Shown one piece after another: positions 40,041 to 49,503 of a stretch of DNA of 64,000 nt (within the stretch, counting starts at the first letter, position 1; every line of letters starts with the position of its first letter). The notes under the pieces were generated by a model, which was given only the letters and a program-made list of their open reading frames with translations, was not told the DNA's origin and did not search any database. The DNA comes from Frondihabitans sucicola (lineage in GTDB: Bacteria > Actinomycetota > Actinomycetes > Actinomycetales > Microbacteriaceae): assembly GCF_030296615.1 (NCBI RefSeq), contig NZ_AP027732.1, positions 1 to 64,000 of the forward strand, given 5' to 3'. The position numbers and the translations under genes were made by a program.

Positions 40041-41117
40041 CGCGGCGACCGGCCGACGGCGGTGCGCAAGACGCGTGACGAGAACGATGCCGACGGCCAC
40101 GAGCACGCCGATCGTCGTCTCGAGCGCGCGGTCGCCGGCGAGCTGCGCGACCGGAACGGGCGAGGCCAGGTGCGACAGCAGGAGGGCCAGGGGTGTCAGC
40201 CCGATCACCGTGAGGCCGTAGTTGCGGAGGACGAAGAGTTCGGCGAACGCCTGCAGCACGACGACGATCGCGAGCATCACGCCGTCCGACGGATTCGCCT
40301 CGAGGATGAGCAGCGCGACCGCGACGCCGATGAGCGTGCCGACGAATCGGTGCGTGGCCCGGGTGAGCTGCGCCCCGAGCGTGACGCCGACCAGGGGAAC
40401 GGTCGCCGACACCGCCGCCCAGTAGGGGTGCCCGATGCCGACCAGCGTGGCGATGCCTCCGGCGACGAGCGGCCCGGCGGCGAACCGGATCGCGTCGGCG
40501 CGGACGCCGGGCGCGCCGAGCAGCGCGCGCCAGGTCAGAACGGGTGGCCCGGGTGTCTTGGTGCCCGCGCGGCCGGCGGGCGTGAAGCGACCGAGCTGCC
40601 CGAGGCCGACAGAGAACAGGACGGCGAGAGCGCAGAGCACGAACGCCACGGGGATGTTCGACACCGGCTGCGCGATCGACGAGGTGGCGCCCGAGGCGAA
40701 GACGAAGAACAGCGAGCCGAGCGGTAGCCAGCCGTTCTTGCGGGAGAGCAGGAGCCCGATGCCCGACGAGACCGTCATGGCGGCGACGGCGAGCAGCGAC
40801 CCCGCTGCGACGGCGCCGACGGCCGTGCCGAGTGTGATGGTCGCGACGATCGTGGCGCCCGAGCCGAGCTGCATGCGCGCGCGATCGCGGTAGCCCTGGT
40901 GCCGCCCGAAGACCGAGGAGAACGCCCCGAACGCGAGGAAGAGCACCCAGTCGAGGTGCCCGAGCTGCCAGGCGATGACGAGCGGCACGCCCATCGACAG
41001 GGCCGCTCGCAGGGCGACCCAGTGCGCCCGGTTGTGGGCCCCGACGCGAACCGTCTCACGAACCCAGGAGCCGAACGGAGAGACGACTCCGATGACCCCG
41101 GTCGTCGCCTCGGTCAC
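40026..41117 (-). CDS. FUSC-family (aromatic acid/fusaric acid exporter-like) membrane protein
   Basis: A 363-residue membrane protein built of two similar blocks of about six helices, of the fusaric acid resistance (FUSC) type. LRAALSMGVPLVIAWQLG at the start and GIGHPYWAAVSATVPLVGVTLGAQLTRATHRFVGTLIGVAVALLIL in the second block carry the typical Y-W-A-x-x-x-A and R-x-x-G-T-x-x-G motifs. It lacks the large cytosolic domain of the proteobacterial AaeB form. It is divergent from a MarR gene with an operator-like palindrome between, so export of a phenolic or other weak acid under MarR control is likely. The carboxy-terminal codons lie in a tandem array. Confidence 0.88.
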   Translation of the reverse strand: MTEATTGVIGVVSPFGSWVRETVRVGAHNRAHWVALRAALSMGVPLVIAWQLGHLDWVLFLAFGAFSSVFGRHQGYRDRARMQLGSGATIVATITLGTAVGAVAAGSLLAVAAMTVSSGIGLLLSRKNGWLPLGSLFFVFASGATSSIAQPVSNIPVAFVLCALAVLFSVGLGQLGRFTPAGRAGTKTPGPPVLTWRALLGAPGVRADAIRFAAGPLVAGGIATLVGIGHPYWAAVSATVPLVGVTLGAQLTRATHRFVGTLIGVAVALLILEANPSDGVMLAIVVVLQAFAELFVLRNYGLTVIGLTPLALLLSHLASPVPVAQLAGDRALETTIGVLVAVGIVLVTRLAHRRRPVAAGPAA

Positions 41118-41137
41118 AGCAGCCCTCTTCTCAAATC

Positions 41138-41151
41138 GTTCGTGTACGAAC
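41138..41151. promoter_or_regulatory. Operator-like palindrome between FUSC and MarR
   Basis: GTTCGT-GT-ACGAAC is a perfect 6-2-6 inverted repeat between the divergent starts at 41117 and 41191. It is AT-rich against its surroundings and is the likely binding site of the MarR protein. Confidence 0.7.
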
Positions 41152-41190
41152 TAGACTAGGCGCAGGATCACCGAAAGGCAAGGGCGCACG

Positions 41191-41595
41191 ATGCTCCACG
41201 ACGAGTTCTTCCACATGATGCGACGCATCGTCCAAGAGCACACCTCCCGGTGGCAGGAGGCCGGCATCCCGGTCACGAAACCGCAGTACGCGGTGCTGCG
41301 GGCCATCGACGAGTCTCCCGGCTCGGAGCAATCGGCGATCGGCGCCGCGTCTTCCACGACGAAGGCGACCCTCACCGAGATCCTGGGGCGTCTCGAGTCG
41401 ACCGAACTCATCCGACGCCGCACCGACCAGGTCGACCGGCGCAAGCGGTACGTCGAACTCACCCCGGCCGGCACGGCGCTCCTCGCCACCGCGAGGGGTC
41501 AGGCGACCGTCGTCAACGAGAGTTTCCTCATGCACCTCGGCGCCGCCGACCGGGCCACGCTGCGCGCGCTCCTCCGGCAGCTCGAGGGTCGCTGA
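41191..41595 (+). CDS. MarR-family regulator, probably controlling the FUSC exporter
   Basis: A 134-residue winged-helix repressor. GSEQSAIGAASSTTKATLTEILGRLESTELIRRRTDQVDRRKRYVELTPAG spans the recognition helix and wing, with the D-x-R-x-x-x-V-x-L-T motif of MarR proteins complete. The amino-terminal HDEFFHMMRRIVQEHTSRWQEAG and the last helix DRATLRALLRQLEGR form the dimer interface. It is divergent from the FUSC gene and lies 40 bases from the 41138-41151 palindrome, so autoregulation and control of the exporter by a phenolic ligand is the simplest reading. Confidence 0.93.
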   Translation: MLHDEFFHMMRRIVQEHTSRWQEAGIPVTKPQYAVLRAIDESPGSEQSAIGAASSTTKATLTEILGRLESTELIRRRTDQVDRRKRYVELTPAGTALLATARGQATVVNESFLMHLGAADRATLRALLRQLEGR

Positions 41596-41682
41596 TCCTG
41601 CCCTCCCCGCCCCCGCCCCGCCTCGCCCCGTCTCGCCCCGTCTCGCCCCGCCCCCTTCCCCGTCTCGCCCCGTCTCGCCCCG

Positions 41683-41767
41683 CCGGAAATCGAAGGGGAT
41701 TTTCGCTGGACGCTCGATCCTGCCGCCTGGAGCGCTGCCGCCAGCGAGAATCCCCTTCGATTTCGGG
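41683..41767. repeat. Dispersed palindromic element, copy 4
   Basis: The arms GGAAATCGAAGGGGATTTTCGC and CGAGAATCCCCTTCGATTTC enclose a loop containing a GATCCTGC octamer (41716-41723). It lies between the converging MarR and CPBP genes, after an array of CGTCTCGCCC-type repeats (about 41610-41682). Read in reverse complement, it is almost the same as copy 5 at 42746-42832, loop included. The two therefore stand as inverted copies on both sides of the CPBP gene. Confidence 0.87.
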
Positions 41768-41809
41768 AAGGAAGGAGGGAGGGACGGCAGCGGAGTGCGC
41801 AGAAGGGCG

Positions 41810-42643
41810 TCAGACCGTCGGCGGGTCGGCGACGGCGCGCGTCACGCTCCCCCGCGACACGAGGAAGACGACGAGCAGGATCACGCCGACGAAGATCACG
41901 ACGATGTTGCCGAGACTTGCGACCGACGCCAGCGCGCCGGGTGCGGGATGCCTCGACTGCATGAAGATGGTCGGGTCGGTGCTGGCATGCAGCAGGATCG
42001 GCGCGATCAGGGTGCGCGTCACGCGGAGGGCCAGGTACATGCAGACGCCGAAGAAGAACGTGTAGACCACCTGCACGAGGGTGGGCCCGAACGCCTGCCC
42101 GGTGAACAGGTTGACCGAGTGCAACAGGGCGAACAGGGCCGCTGACACCAGCGCGACCGCCACCTCGGAATGCCCGCTCTCACGCATGATCCGCACGACG
42201 TAGCCGCGGGTCAGGACCTCTTCGGCGAAACCGATCAACAAACCGGTCAACAACCAGGTGAGCACCCAAGCGGCCGTGGTCGTGGAGTAGTCGATGCTCG
42301 CGAGGCGCAGGATGTTGAACAGGAGCACGACGATGACCGCGATCCACATCCAACCGCGTCCGCCGATGCGTTGACGGGCGAACAGGCCCCGCAGCCAGCC
42401 GACGGTGGCGCCGAAGACGACCAGGATGATGCCGCCGAAAAGAATGGGGACGGTCAGAAGGACGAGCACGTAACTGACCGAGTCGGGGCCGCCGATGGAT
42501 TTCACGAACGGCCCCATCAACAACGAGGCGGCCTCGTAGAGCACCAGATATCCGACCGCGAGGACGATCGCCTTCCACCAGCGCCCGTGGTTCCAGAAGG
42601 ACTTCCACCGGGATCCGCCCGCCCCGTCGCTCATGTCGCTCAT
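41810..42643 (-). CDS. CPBP-family intramembrane metalloprotease
   Basis: A 277-residue membrane protein with eight or so hydrophobic segments, of the CAAX-protease/bacteriocin-processing (CPBP, Abi) family. All three conserved motifs are visible: FAEEVLTRGY (E-E-x-x-x-R), LFALLHSVN (F-x-x-x-H) and LLHASTDPT (H-x-x-x-D/N), which bind the catalytic metal within the membrane. ATG 42643 is chosen because GGGGAGG lies seven bases upstream; a longer reading is possible. Bacterial members cleave membrane peptides or give self-immunity to bacteriocins, but the target here is unknown. Inverted copies 4 and 5 of the palindromic element bracket it, so it may have moved as a unit. Confidence 0.9.
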   Translation of the reverse strand: MSDMSDGAGGSRWKSFWNHGRWWKAIVLAVGYLVLYEAASLLMGPFVKSIGGPDSVSYVLVLLTVPILFGGIILVVFGATVGWLRGLFARQRIGGRGWMWIAVIVVLLFNILRLASIDYSTTTAAWVLTWLLTGLLIGFAEEVLTRGYVVRIMRESGHSEVAVALVSAALFALLHSVNLFTGQAFGPTLVQVVYTFFFGVCMYLALRVTRTLIAPILLHASTDPTIFMQSRHPAPGALASVASLGNIVVIFVGVILLVVFLVSRGSVTRAVADPPTV

Positions 42644-42745
42644 GTCGCACCTCCCCGTTCGGCACTCAGTAGACCATGCGGTCTCCGCGACTGACAAGCG
42701 GCCGCGGACCGTCCCCGCAGACGGTCGTTCCGCGTCGAACGCCCC

Positions 42746-42832
42746 TCCGGAAATCGAAGGGGATTTTCGCTGGCGGCAGCGCGCCAGGCGGGAGGATCAG
42801 GCGTCCAGCGAAAATCCCCTTCGATTTCTGGA
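42746..42832. repeat. Dispersed palindromic element, copy 5
   Basis: The arms CCGGAAATCGAAGGGGATT and AATCCCCTTCGATTTCTGG enclose a loop that matches, base for base with few changes, the reverse complement of copy 4's loop (GGCGGCAGCGCNCCAGGCGG). It lies between the CPBP start and the FAD monooxygenase stop, both on the minus strand. Confidence 0.87.
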
Positions 42833-42865
42833 GGGAGGGGGCGGCAGGAGAGGGGGCGGGCGGGC

Positions 42866-44008
42866 CTAGCCGGCGGCGAGGCTGTCGTTGCGGGCGCGGA
42901 TCGCCGCGTCGGTCTCGGGGAAGAACGAGGCCAGCCCGAAATCGACAGCGGCGGCCTGGATCTGCTCGACGACGGGACGAAGGCTCAGTTCGTACTCGTG
43001 GAAGGCGCCGTCGATGTCGCCACCCGCCGTCTGGAAGGCGTCGAAGAGGGCGGTCGCGCCGATGATCGCCAGCGATCCACCCATCCCCGCGGCAGGAGAC
43101 GCGCAGTAGCCGGCATCGCCGACCAACGCCACACGGCCCGAGGTCCAGTGCGGCATTTTCGTCTGACTGAGTTTGTCGAAGTAGAAGGTGTCGGCGTCCA
43201 GCGCTTTGTCGAGGAAGTCGGTGAACGGGGCGCCGGCATCGGCGAACCGTGCGCGGACGATGCCCTTCTGCTGCTGAGCGTCGCGGTAGTCGTACGAGAG
43301 CTCGTCGTCCGAGTGGAACAGGAACGAGATGTCGGTCTTGTTCTCGTACGCGTTCAGCATCAGCGTCCTGCCGGGCGTGCTGAGGATGCGCGTGGTGTCC
43401 TGCTCGATGAGCGTCTCGTCGACGATCGCGACGGTGAAGTAGTTGTTCAGGAAGGTGCTGAACTCGGCCTCGGGCCCGAAACGCAGCCTCCGCACCGTGG
43501 AGTGGTTGCCGTCGCAGCCCAGCACGATCTCGAAGTCGCCTTCGGACCCGTCCCGGAACGATGCCCGAACCGCCTGCGGAAGATCGGTGAGCTCGTGGAT
43601 CGACTTCCCGAAGAGAACCTCGACGTCGTCTTCGAGGGCTGCGAACAGGATCGCGAGGAGATCGTCGCGAGGGATCTCGTACCCGTCGACCGGCCGACCA
43701 GCATCGGCCGGTTCGGGCTCGAGGCGCGCGTCGACCCCTCCGTCGATGTTCGTGAACTCGACCGTCCGCGGCGGCAGACTCCTGTCTCGGATCGCCTCCA
43801 GGAGACCCATCCGATCGACGATGTCGATCGTCTCGTCGCGGATGTCGACCGGCGTGCCGCCCTTCTTCAGCTCGGAGCCCACTTCGACGACGGTGACCCG
43901 ATAGCCCAGCCGGCGCATCCAGAAGGCGGCCGTCAGCCCCGCGAAGCTCGCCCCGGAGATCAACGCCCTGGGGGCGGCCGATCTCGTGGATTCAGGTGTC
44001 GATGTCAT
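42866..44008 (-). CDS. FAD-dependent aromatic monooxygenase (PHBH-type)
   Basis: A 380-residue flavoprotein hydroxylase of the p-hydroxybenzoate hydroxylase fold. ALISGASFAGLTAAFWMRRLGYRVTVVEVG is the FAD-binding Rossmann motif (with G-A-S-F-A-G in place of the usual G-x-G-x-x-G). EIVLGCDGNHSTVRR carries the D-G motif, and VALVGDAGYCASPAAGMGGSLAI is the second FAD motif near residue 300. It would add oxygen to an aromatic or polyketide-like substrate, as tetracycline-modifying relatives do. It is divergent from a TetR gene, and a 9-bp inverted repeat lies between. Substrate not predictable. Confidence 0.92.
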   Translation of the reverse strand: MTSTPESTRSAAPRALISGASFAGLTAAFWMRRLGYRVTVVEVGSELKKGGTPVDIRDETIDIVDRMGLLEAIRDRSLPPRTVEFTNIDGGVDARLEPEPADAGRPVDGYEIPRDDLLAILFAALEDDVEVLFGKSIHELTDLPQAVRASFRDGSEGDFEIVLGCDGNHSTVRRLRFGPEAEFSTFLNNYFTVAIVDETLIEQDTTRILSTPGRTLMLNAYENKTDISFLFHSDDELSYDYRDAQQQKGIVRARFADAGAPFTDFLDKALDADTFYFDKLSQTKMPHWTSGRVALVGDAGYCASPAAGMGGSLAIIGATALFDAFQTAGGDIDGAFHEYELSLRPVVEQIQAAAVDFGLASFFPETDAAIRARNDSLAAG

Positions 44009-44031
44009 TCTCTTCCTCCGTCATGATGAGC

Positions 44032-44066
44032 CGAACAAATCTTTTAGTGACTCTAACATTTGTTCG
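44032..44066. promoter_or_regulatory. TetR operator-like inverted repeat
   Basis: CGAACAAAT (44032-44040) and ATTTGTTCG (44058-44066) are exact complements 17 bases apart, between the divergent FAD monooxygenase and TetR starts. A low-GC patch (CTTTTAGTGACTCTAACA) lies between the arms and could hold the promoter. Confidence 0.7.
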
Positions 44067-44094
44067 ACCCAAATGGCTGTACTAGCTTCTGTGC

Positions 44095-44730
44095 ATGACG
44101 AAAGTGCAGGGGCTTCGCGAGAGGAAGAAGGCGCAGCAGCGCGAACTCATCGCCGACACGGCTGCGGCCCTCTTCGGGGAGCGCGGGTTCGACGCCGTGT
44201 CGATGGCCGACGTGGCCCGTGCCTCGAATGTCTCCGATCAGACGGTCTACAACTACTTCCCCACGAAGCCCGACCTCGTGCTGGACCGTGCCGACGACTA
44301 CCGGGAGCGCTATGCGCGAGCCGTCCGCGAGCGATCCGACGATCAGAGCCCCGCCGAGGCCCTCGGGCCGCTCGTGTCGATCGACGTCGACATCTACCTC
44401 GGCGAAGATCCCGCCCTGGCGAAGGGCGAGTTCCCGGCCCTGTGCCTCCAGAGCGCTGGCCTCCGCCGCTTCGCCCTCGAGCTGCGCGAGCAGCAGGGCG
44501 AGGAGTTGGCCGACGCCCTGGCCGAAACCGACCCGGGCATTCCCGGCATCGTCGCTCGAGTGCACGCCGCGGCTCTCGTCTCGGTGATCCAGAGCGTCAC
44601 CGACGCCATCGGCCGCGCCGTCATCGATGGCAGCCCCGCGCGGGAAGCGGCGCCACGAATGACACACGACTCGGCCATCGCCCTCGGCCACTTGGATCGG
44701 GCCTTCCGGCTTCTTCGCCCGCCGCGCTGA
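44095..44730 (+). CDS. TetR-family repressor, probably of the FAD monooxygenase
   Basis: A 211-residue TetR regulator. The DNA-binding region runs from ELIADTAAALFGERGFDAVSMADVARASNVSDQTVYNYFPTKPDLV (read in parts), with the recognition helix at about residues 44-52. The carboxy-terminal ligand domain is ordinary in length. It is divergent from the flavin monooxygenase gene with 86 bases between, containing the 9-bp inverted repeat. This layout is typical for a repressor released by the enzyme's substrate. It converges on the GH36 gene across an 18-bp tandem array. Confidence 0.94.
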   Translation: MTKVQGLRERKKAQQRELIADTAAALFGERGFDAVSMADVARASNVSDQTVYNYFPTKPDLVLDRADDYRERYARAVRERSDDQSPAEALGPLVSIDVDIYLGEDPALAKGEFPALCLQSAGLRRFALELREQQGEELADALAETDPGIPGIVARVHAAALVSVIQSVTDAIGRAVIDGSPAREAAPRMTHDSAIALGHLDRAFRLLRPPR

Positions 44731-44742
44731 TCAGCGCGGAGC

Positions 44743-44814
44743 GCCGGCCGAGCGCCGCGGGCCGGCCGTGCCCCGCGGGCCGGCCGAGCCCCGCTGGCCG
44801 GCCGAGCGCTACGG
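44743..44814. repeat. Four exact-length 18-bp tandem repeats
   Basis: Units at 44743, 44761, 44779 and 44797, each beginning GCCGGCCG and ending with GCGG-like bases, differ at only a few positions. They fill the 85-base gap between the converging TetR and GH36 genes. GGCCGGCC-type self-complementary cores make hairpins between units possible, so the array may serve as terminator. Confidence 0.9.
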
Positions 44815-44815
44815 C

Positions 44816-46900
44816 CTAGCCGATGAGGTCCAGGACGACGGCGCCGGGCGTCGCGGGGACCGTCACGGCGAGGCCGTTCGGCTCCTCGGACACTCGCGCG
44901 CCCCGATCGATCGGGTGCAGGATCGTCGCTCGGCCCTCGAGCGGCAGGAGCACCGTCGCCGTGCCGCCCCGTCGGAACACCGCGACCACGCTCCGCTGCC
45001 CGGAGCGCAGGCCGAGCGCGAGCCATTCGTCCTGCCAGCCGGGAAGCCCGAGGGGCCAGAACGGCACGGCCGCGGGGATGAACGACTCGAGGCTCGCGTG
45101 GACGCTCAACGCCGCCTTCACGCGCGCCAGCTGGGCCGGCGAGAGCAGGTCGAGGCGGCCGCCGAGGTGCACTCGCGTCAGGACGGACTGGATCATCGTG
45201 AAGTCGTTGAGGTCGTCCGAGTAGTGCGGCTGCGGGTACGACCACACCGCCGCCTGCTCCGGCACGATGACCGACGGGGCGGCGCACGCGATCATCGCGT
45301 TCAGGACCGGGTCCTCTTGATCGCTCGTCGACTGCAGGTCGGTGACTCCGAGCTGAGCGGGATCGGCCCGCATCCCGCCCGACGCACAGTTCTCGAGGAG
45401 CAGCCCGGGGTGGCGTTCGCGCACGGCCTCGAGCCAGGCGAGATACGCCCGCTCGTGGCCGATCAGCCCTGCGCCGAGGCTGGACGCGTCGACGTCCGTG
45501 CCCTCGCCGATGTTGACGTTGTAGTCGAGTTTGAAATAGCCGATGCCGTGCTCGGCCACCAGCCGGTCGACGACGGCGTCGAGGCGCGATCGGACGGCCG
45601 GGTGCCGGAAGTCGAGGTGGTAGCGGCCCTGTTCGGCGACCGGCCGGCCCGCGCGGCGGAAGAACGCCTCGTCGGGGAGATCGCCCAGCGCCGACGAGTC
45701 GACACCCATCACCTCGGGCTCGAGCCAGAGACCGGGGATCATGCCGAGATCGCGGATCCGACGGGTCACCTCGACGAGACCGTTCGGGAACCGCGCGCGC
45801 GACTCGCGCCACTCGCCGACGGTCGACCACCAACCGGCGTCGTCGGCGTACCAGCCGGCGTCGACGACGAAGATCCGCGCGCCGACGGCGGCGGCGCGCT
45901 CGATGATCGGCAGGAGGGCCTCGGTCGACGGATCGCCCATCAAACAGTTCATGTAGTCGTTCGCGATCACCGGCAGCTCGACCGCCCCGGCCGCGCGTGC
46001 CGCTCGCCGGTGCCCGGTCAGCGCGGCGATCCCGTCGTCGACGTCGCCGACCACCGGGGCGACGACTGCGCGCACCGACGAGAACGACTCGCCCGGGAGG
46101 AGCTGCTGCGACCAGTGGTGCTGGCGGAAGGTCGGACCGCTGAGGGAGAGGGCGACGTCGCGTCCCACGTCGTCGAGCTCGGCGTTCCACGGCCCGTTGT
46201 GCTCGAGCTGCCACATCCAGAGCTGTCTCGACTCGCGATCCTGCACCGCCCCCTGCGGGAAGTGGGTGCCGGTGGACCAGCTTCCGAGAGCACCGAAGGA
46301 GTACGAGGTACGGGTCGAGCTGGTGGGGTGCGGGATCCCCGCGTCGACGAGTCCGACGTCGGCCAGCGACTCGTCGCGCCAGCGGTACTCGGCCGTCCAG
46401 GCCATCAGACAGGTGTGCACGCGCAGTCTCCGGAAGACGTCGGCCTCGACGGCTTCGGCGAAGCCGCCCAGAACGAGCGAGCTGAGATACTCGACCGCCA
46501 CCGGCCCGGCGCCCTCGTTGGTGACGTGGCTCGCGATGGCGACGGTTGTGGGGGTTGTCGACTCGATCGTGGTGACCACGACCAGTCCGGTCTCAGGATC
46601 GCGCTGGGTGACCGAGAGCCTCCGGGCGTCGGCGACGCGCTCCACGAGGCGCAGTCGTGAGGTCGCCGCGTAGTTCCGGTGGCGGGTTCCGTGGCTGTGA
46701 CGCACGTGCGACTCCCCCGCGAACGAGAGCTCGACCAGCGGGGTGACGCGGGGCCGGGGTGGGCGCGACGCGTCGAAGGCGTCGGCCGACACGAGGCCGA
46801 CCAACCGAACCGGACCGTCGTCCGCGAACTCCAGGCGGACGACGACGTCACCGAGCCGGTGATCGAGCGAGACGGCCTCGGCGACCGGTGCTGTCGCCAT
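44816..46900 (-). CDS. GH36 alpha-galactosidase
   Basis: A 694-residue enzyme of glycoside hydrolase family 36, releasing alpha-linked galactose from oligosaccharides such as melibiose or raffinose. The amino-terminal beta-sandwich covers about residues 1-300. The catalytic barrel holds IFVVDAGWYAD, PGLWLEPEVMG, then GYFKLDYN with the nucleophile Asp near 459, ENCASGGMRAD, and TSDQED with the acid/base Asp near 527. No signal peptide is present, so it acts in the cytoplasm. It is the last gene of a tightly overlapping operon, two bases after the semialdehyde dehydrogenase stop. The other operon products process sugar acids, so its role may be to free the sugar they degrade. Confidence 0.94.
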   Translation of the reverse strand: MATAPVAEAVSLDHRLGDVVVRLEFADDGPVRLVGLVSADAFDASRPPRPRVTPLVELSFAGESHVRHSHGTRHRNYAATSRLRLVERVADARRLSVTQRDPETGLVVVTTIESTTPTTVAIASHVTNEGAGPVAVEYLSSLVLGGFAEAVEADVFRRLRVHTCLMAWTAEYRWRDESLADVGLVDAGIPHPTSSTRTSYSFGALGSWSTGTHFPQGAVQDRESRQLWMWQLEHNGPWNAELDDVGRDVALSLSGPTFRQHHWSQQLLPGESFSSVRAVVAPVVGDVDDGIAALTGHRRAARAAGAVELPVIANDYMNCLMGDPSTEALLPIIERAAAVGARIFVVDAGWYADDAGWWSTVGEWRESRARFPNGLVEVTRRIRDLGMIPGLWLEPEVMGVDSSALGDLPDEAFFRRAGRPVAEQGRYHLDFRHPAVRSRLDAVVDRLVAEHGIGYFKLDYNVNIGEGTDVDASSLGAGLIGHERAYLAWLEAVRERHPGLLLENCASGGMRADPAQLGVTDLQSTSDQEDPVLNAMIACAAPSVIVPEQAAVWSYPQPHYSDDLNDFTMIQSVLTRVHLGGRLDLLSPAQLARVKAALSVHASLESFIPAAVPFWPLGLPGWQDEWLALGLRSGQRSVVAVFRRGGTATVLLPLEGRATILHPIDRGARVSEEPNGLAVTVPATPGAVVLDLIG

Positions 46901-46902
46901 GC

Positions 46903-48371
46903 TCAGGCGCGCCCGAGGACACCGTCGACGCGGCGCACGATCCCGAGCGGGTTGCCCTCTCGGAGAGCCTGCGGAAGCACCGACTCCGGGGCGTCCTGAT
47001 AGGCGATCGGCCGCTGGAACCGGCGCGCGGCCGTCGTCCCGACCGACGTGTGGATCGAGGTCGTCGCGGGATACGGGCCGCCGTGCTGCTGCGACCAGGT
47101 CACCGCCACCCCGGTCGGCCAACCGGCGAAGAGGAGACGGCCCGCCTTCGCGCGAAGGGCGGCCACGAGATCGTCGACGATCTCTCCGGCGTCGGCGTGG
47201 AGGGTTCCCGTGAGGCTCCCCGGGACGGCGGCGAGACCGGCCAGCAGCTCGGAGCGGTCACCGTAGCGCACCAGCAGCGTGACCGGCCCGAAGCACTCTT
47301 CGAGCAGGACGTCGGGGCGGAGCAGGATCGACGCCACGTCGGTCTCGAGGACCACCGGCGTCGCCGAGTCGGGCTGGGTCGACTGCGCAGGATCGCCGGA
47401 CACGACGTCCACCCCGGAGTCGGCGGCGAGAGCCGCGAGCCCGCGGGGAAGCCGGTGCGGATCGACTCGGTGAGCAGCGGCGCCTCGAGCGACGGGACCG
47501 CGGCGGCGAGGTCGCGGCGGAACGCCTCCGCCGACTCGGCGGGCACGAAGACGACGCCGGGTTTGGTGCAGAACTGCCCCGCGCCCATCGTGAACGACCC
47601 GGCCAGTCCTTCGGCCAGTTCGCGGCCGCGAGACGCTGCCGCGGAGGGCGTGACGACGACGGGGTTGACGCTTCCGAGTTCGCCGTAGAACGGGATCGGG
47701 ACGCTGCGTCGCACGGCGCGGTCGAAGAGGGCGCGACCTCCTGTGACGGACCCGGTGAAACCGACCGCGGCGATGTCGGGGTGCTCGACCAGGGCGATCC
47801 CGGCGTCCTGCCCCTCGATCAGGGTGAGCAGCCCGGCCGGCGCGCCCTGGGCGTCGAGAGCCGCACTCACCAGGTCGGCGATCCGGCGGGAGAGACGGGG
47901 GTGACCGGGGTGGGCCTTCACGACGGCCGAGCAGCCGACGGCGAGCGCCGAGGCCGTGTCTCCGCCCGCCACGGAGAAGGCGAACGGGAAGTTCGACGCG
48001 GCGAACACGGCGACGGGCCCGAGCGGGACGAGAAGGCGGCGGAGGTCGCCGTGCGGGGGCACGGCCGCCGCGTCGGCGTGGTCGATGGTCGCCTCGAGAT
48101 AGGACCCCTCCCGCAGTACGGCCGCGAAGAGGCGCAACTGCGCAGTGGTCCGTGCCAGCTCTCCGGTGAGTCGCGGGGTGCCGAGGTGGCTCTCCTCGTC
48201 GGCCAGCGGGACGAGCTCGCGCGCGTTCTCGTCGAGCCGGTCGGCCGCGGCCTCGAGCCAGGCGGCCCGCACGGTGTCCGGTGTCTCGGCGGCCACCTCG
48301 GCGGCTGCCGTGGACAGCGCGACGAGGCGCTCGAGTTCGGTGGTGCTGGTCTCGTGGAGGAGCGTGCTCAT
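46903..48371 (-). CDS. 2,5-dioxovalerate (2-oxoglutarate semialdehyde) dehydrogenase, one frame break
   Basis: An aldehyde dehydrogenase of about 490 residues in the subgroup that oxidises 2-oxoglutarate semialdehyde to 2-oxoglutarate with NAD(P). The catalytic Glu is near residue 231 (FYGELGSVNP) and the catalytic Cys near 268 (GAGQFCTKPG). VGFTGSVTGGRALFD is the cofactor-binding segment. The frame breaks within 47440-47448 (adjacent C and G runs); one more base joins RTGFPAG to LAALAADSGVDVV. The start overlaps the enolase-family gene's stop (ATGA). Its place after a 5-dehydro-4-deoxyglucarate dehydratase-like gene supports this specific function over other aldehyde dehydrogenases. Confidence 0.88.
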
Positions 48372-49503
48372 GAGATGGCCCTTTCGTGCGCGGAGGAGTG
48401 GACGGTGCGCGGGATGCTGTCGGGGTGGAAGCGGAAGCCCAGCCCTGGCCGGTCGCCGACACGGAGCCGGCCGCCCGCGAGGGTGACGCCGGTGGGCTCG
48501 GCGAGGAACCCGAGTCGCTCGAACGACGCGTCCTCGACGTCTTCCACCCAGGTCTCGACGGGCGCGGCCAGCGCGAGATGCCCCGAGAGCTCCGGCAGGA
48601 GGTGGGGCGCCACGGTGAGCGAGTGGGTTCTGGCGAGGTCGGCGATCGCGAGATAGGGGTGATCCCGCCGACCCGGACCACGTTCGGCTGGACGACGTCG
48701 ACAGCGGACGCGGCGATGAGATCGCGGAAGCGGTGCACGGTGTGGCAGTTCTCGCCCAGGGCGACGGGGATGTCGATCGAGGCCCGCAGGTTCGCGTAAC
48801 CCCAGGTGTCGTCCGCTCGGAGCGGCTCCTCGAGCCAGTCGATCCCGAACGGCGACAGGGCGGCCGCGGCCCGCCGCGCGGTCGGGAGATCCCAGCGCTG
48901 ATTCGCGTCGACCATGAGCCGCCGGTCGGGCCCGAGGACCTCGCGGACGGCGGCGACGCGGTCGACGTCCTCGGCGAGATCCGGCCGGCCCACTTTGATC
49001 TTGGCGCCCGTGTAGCCGCTGCGGACCCACCGCTGGGCCTGCGCGACCAGCTCGTCGAGGGGATAGTGCAGGTTGACGCCGCTCCCGTAGACGGGCGCCG
49101 ACTCGCGTCGTCGGCCGAGGGCGTCGGCGAGGGGGCGATCGGCGAGTGTCGCAGCCCGATCCCAGAGCGCGAGATCGACGCCGGCCATCGCGATCGTGGT
49201 GAGTCCGCCCGATCCTGCCTCGTGGAGGTGTGCCCACAGGTCGGGCCAGAGGGTCGACGCCTCGGCGGGCCGGCCGAGCACGAAGTCGCGGATGTCGTTC
49301 TCCAGGAGAGCGATGATCGCCGTGGCGCCGATGGTCGGCGTCCAGGAGAATCCGGTGCCCGACGTGCCGTCGGCCGCGGTCACGATCACTTCGACGACGT
49401 GCATCTCGCGGACGGTGTCGCCCCACGGCCGCACCAGCTCGCGCGTGAGCGGCCGGGCGGTCAGGCCGGTGATCGCCGGCGCGGTCGGGTGCGGAGTCGT
49501 CAC
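48368..49503 (-). CDS. Enolase-superfamily sugar-acid dehydratase/cycloisomerase, one frame break
   Basis: A mandelate racemase/muconate lactonising-type enzyme of about 379 residues. GAKIKVG gives the K-x-K pair near 168-170; VDANQRW (Asp 199), EEPLRADD (Glu 225/226) and LGENCH (Glu near 251) give the three metal ligands. The expected carboxy-terminal H region is in TVAPHLLPELSGHLALA after a frame break at 48656-48659, where one more base joins GGITP to YLAIADLARTH. By context it acts on an aldarate or aldarolactone, as galactarate/glucarate dehydratases or galactarolactone cycloisomerase do. The exact substrate is uncertain. Its GTG overlaps the preceding stop. Confidence 0.87.
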
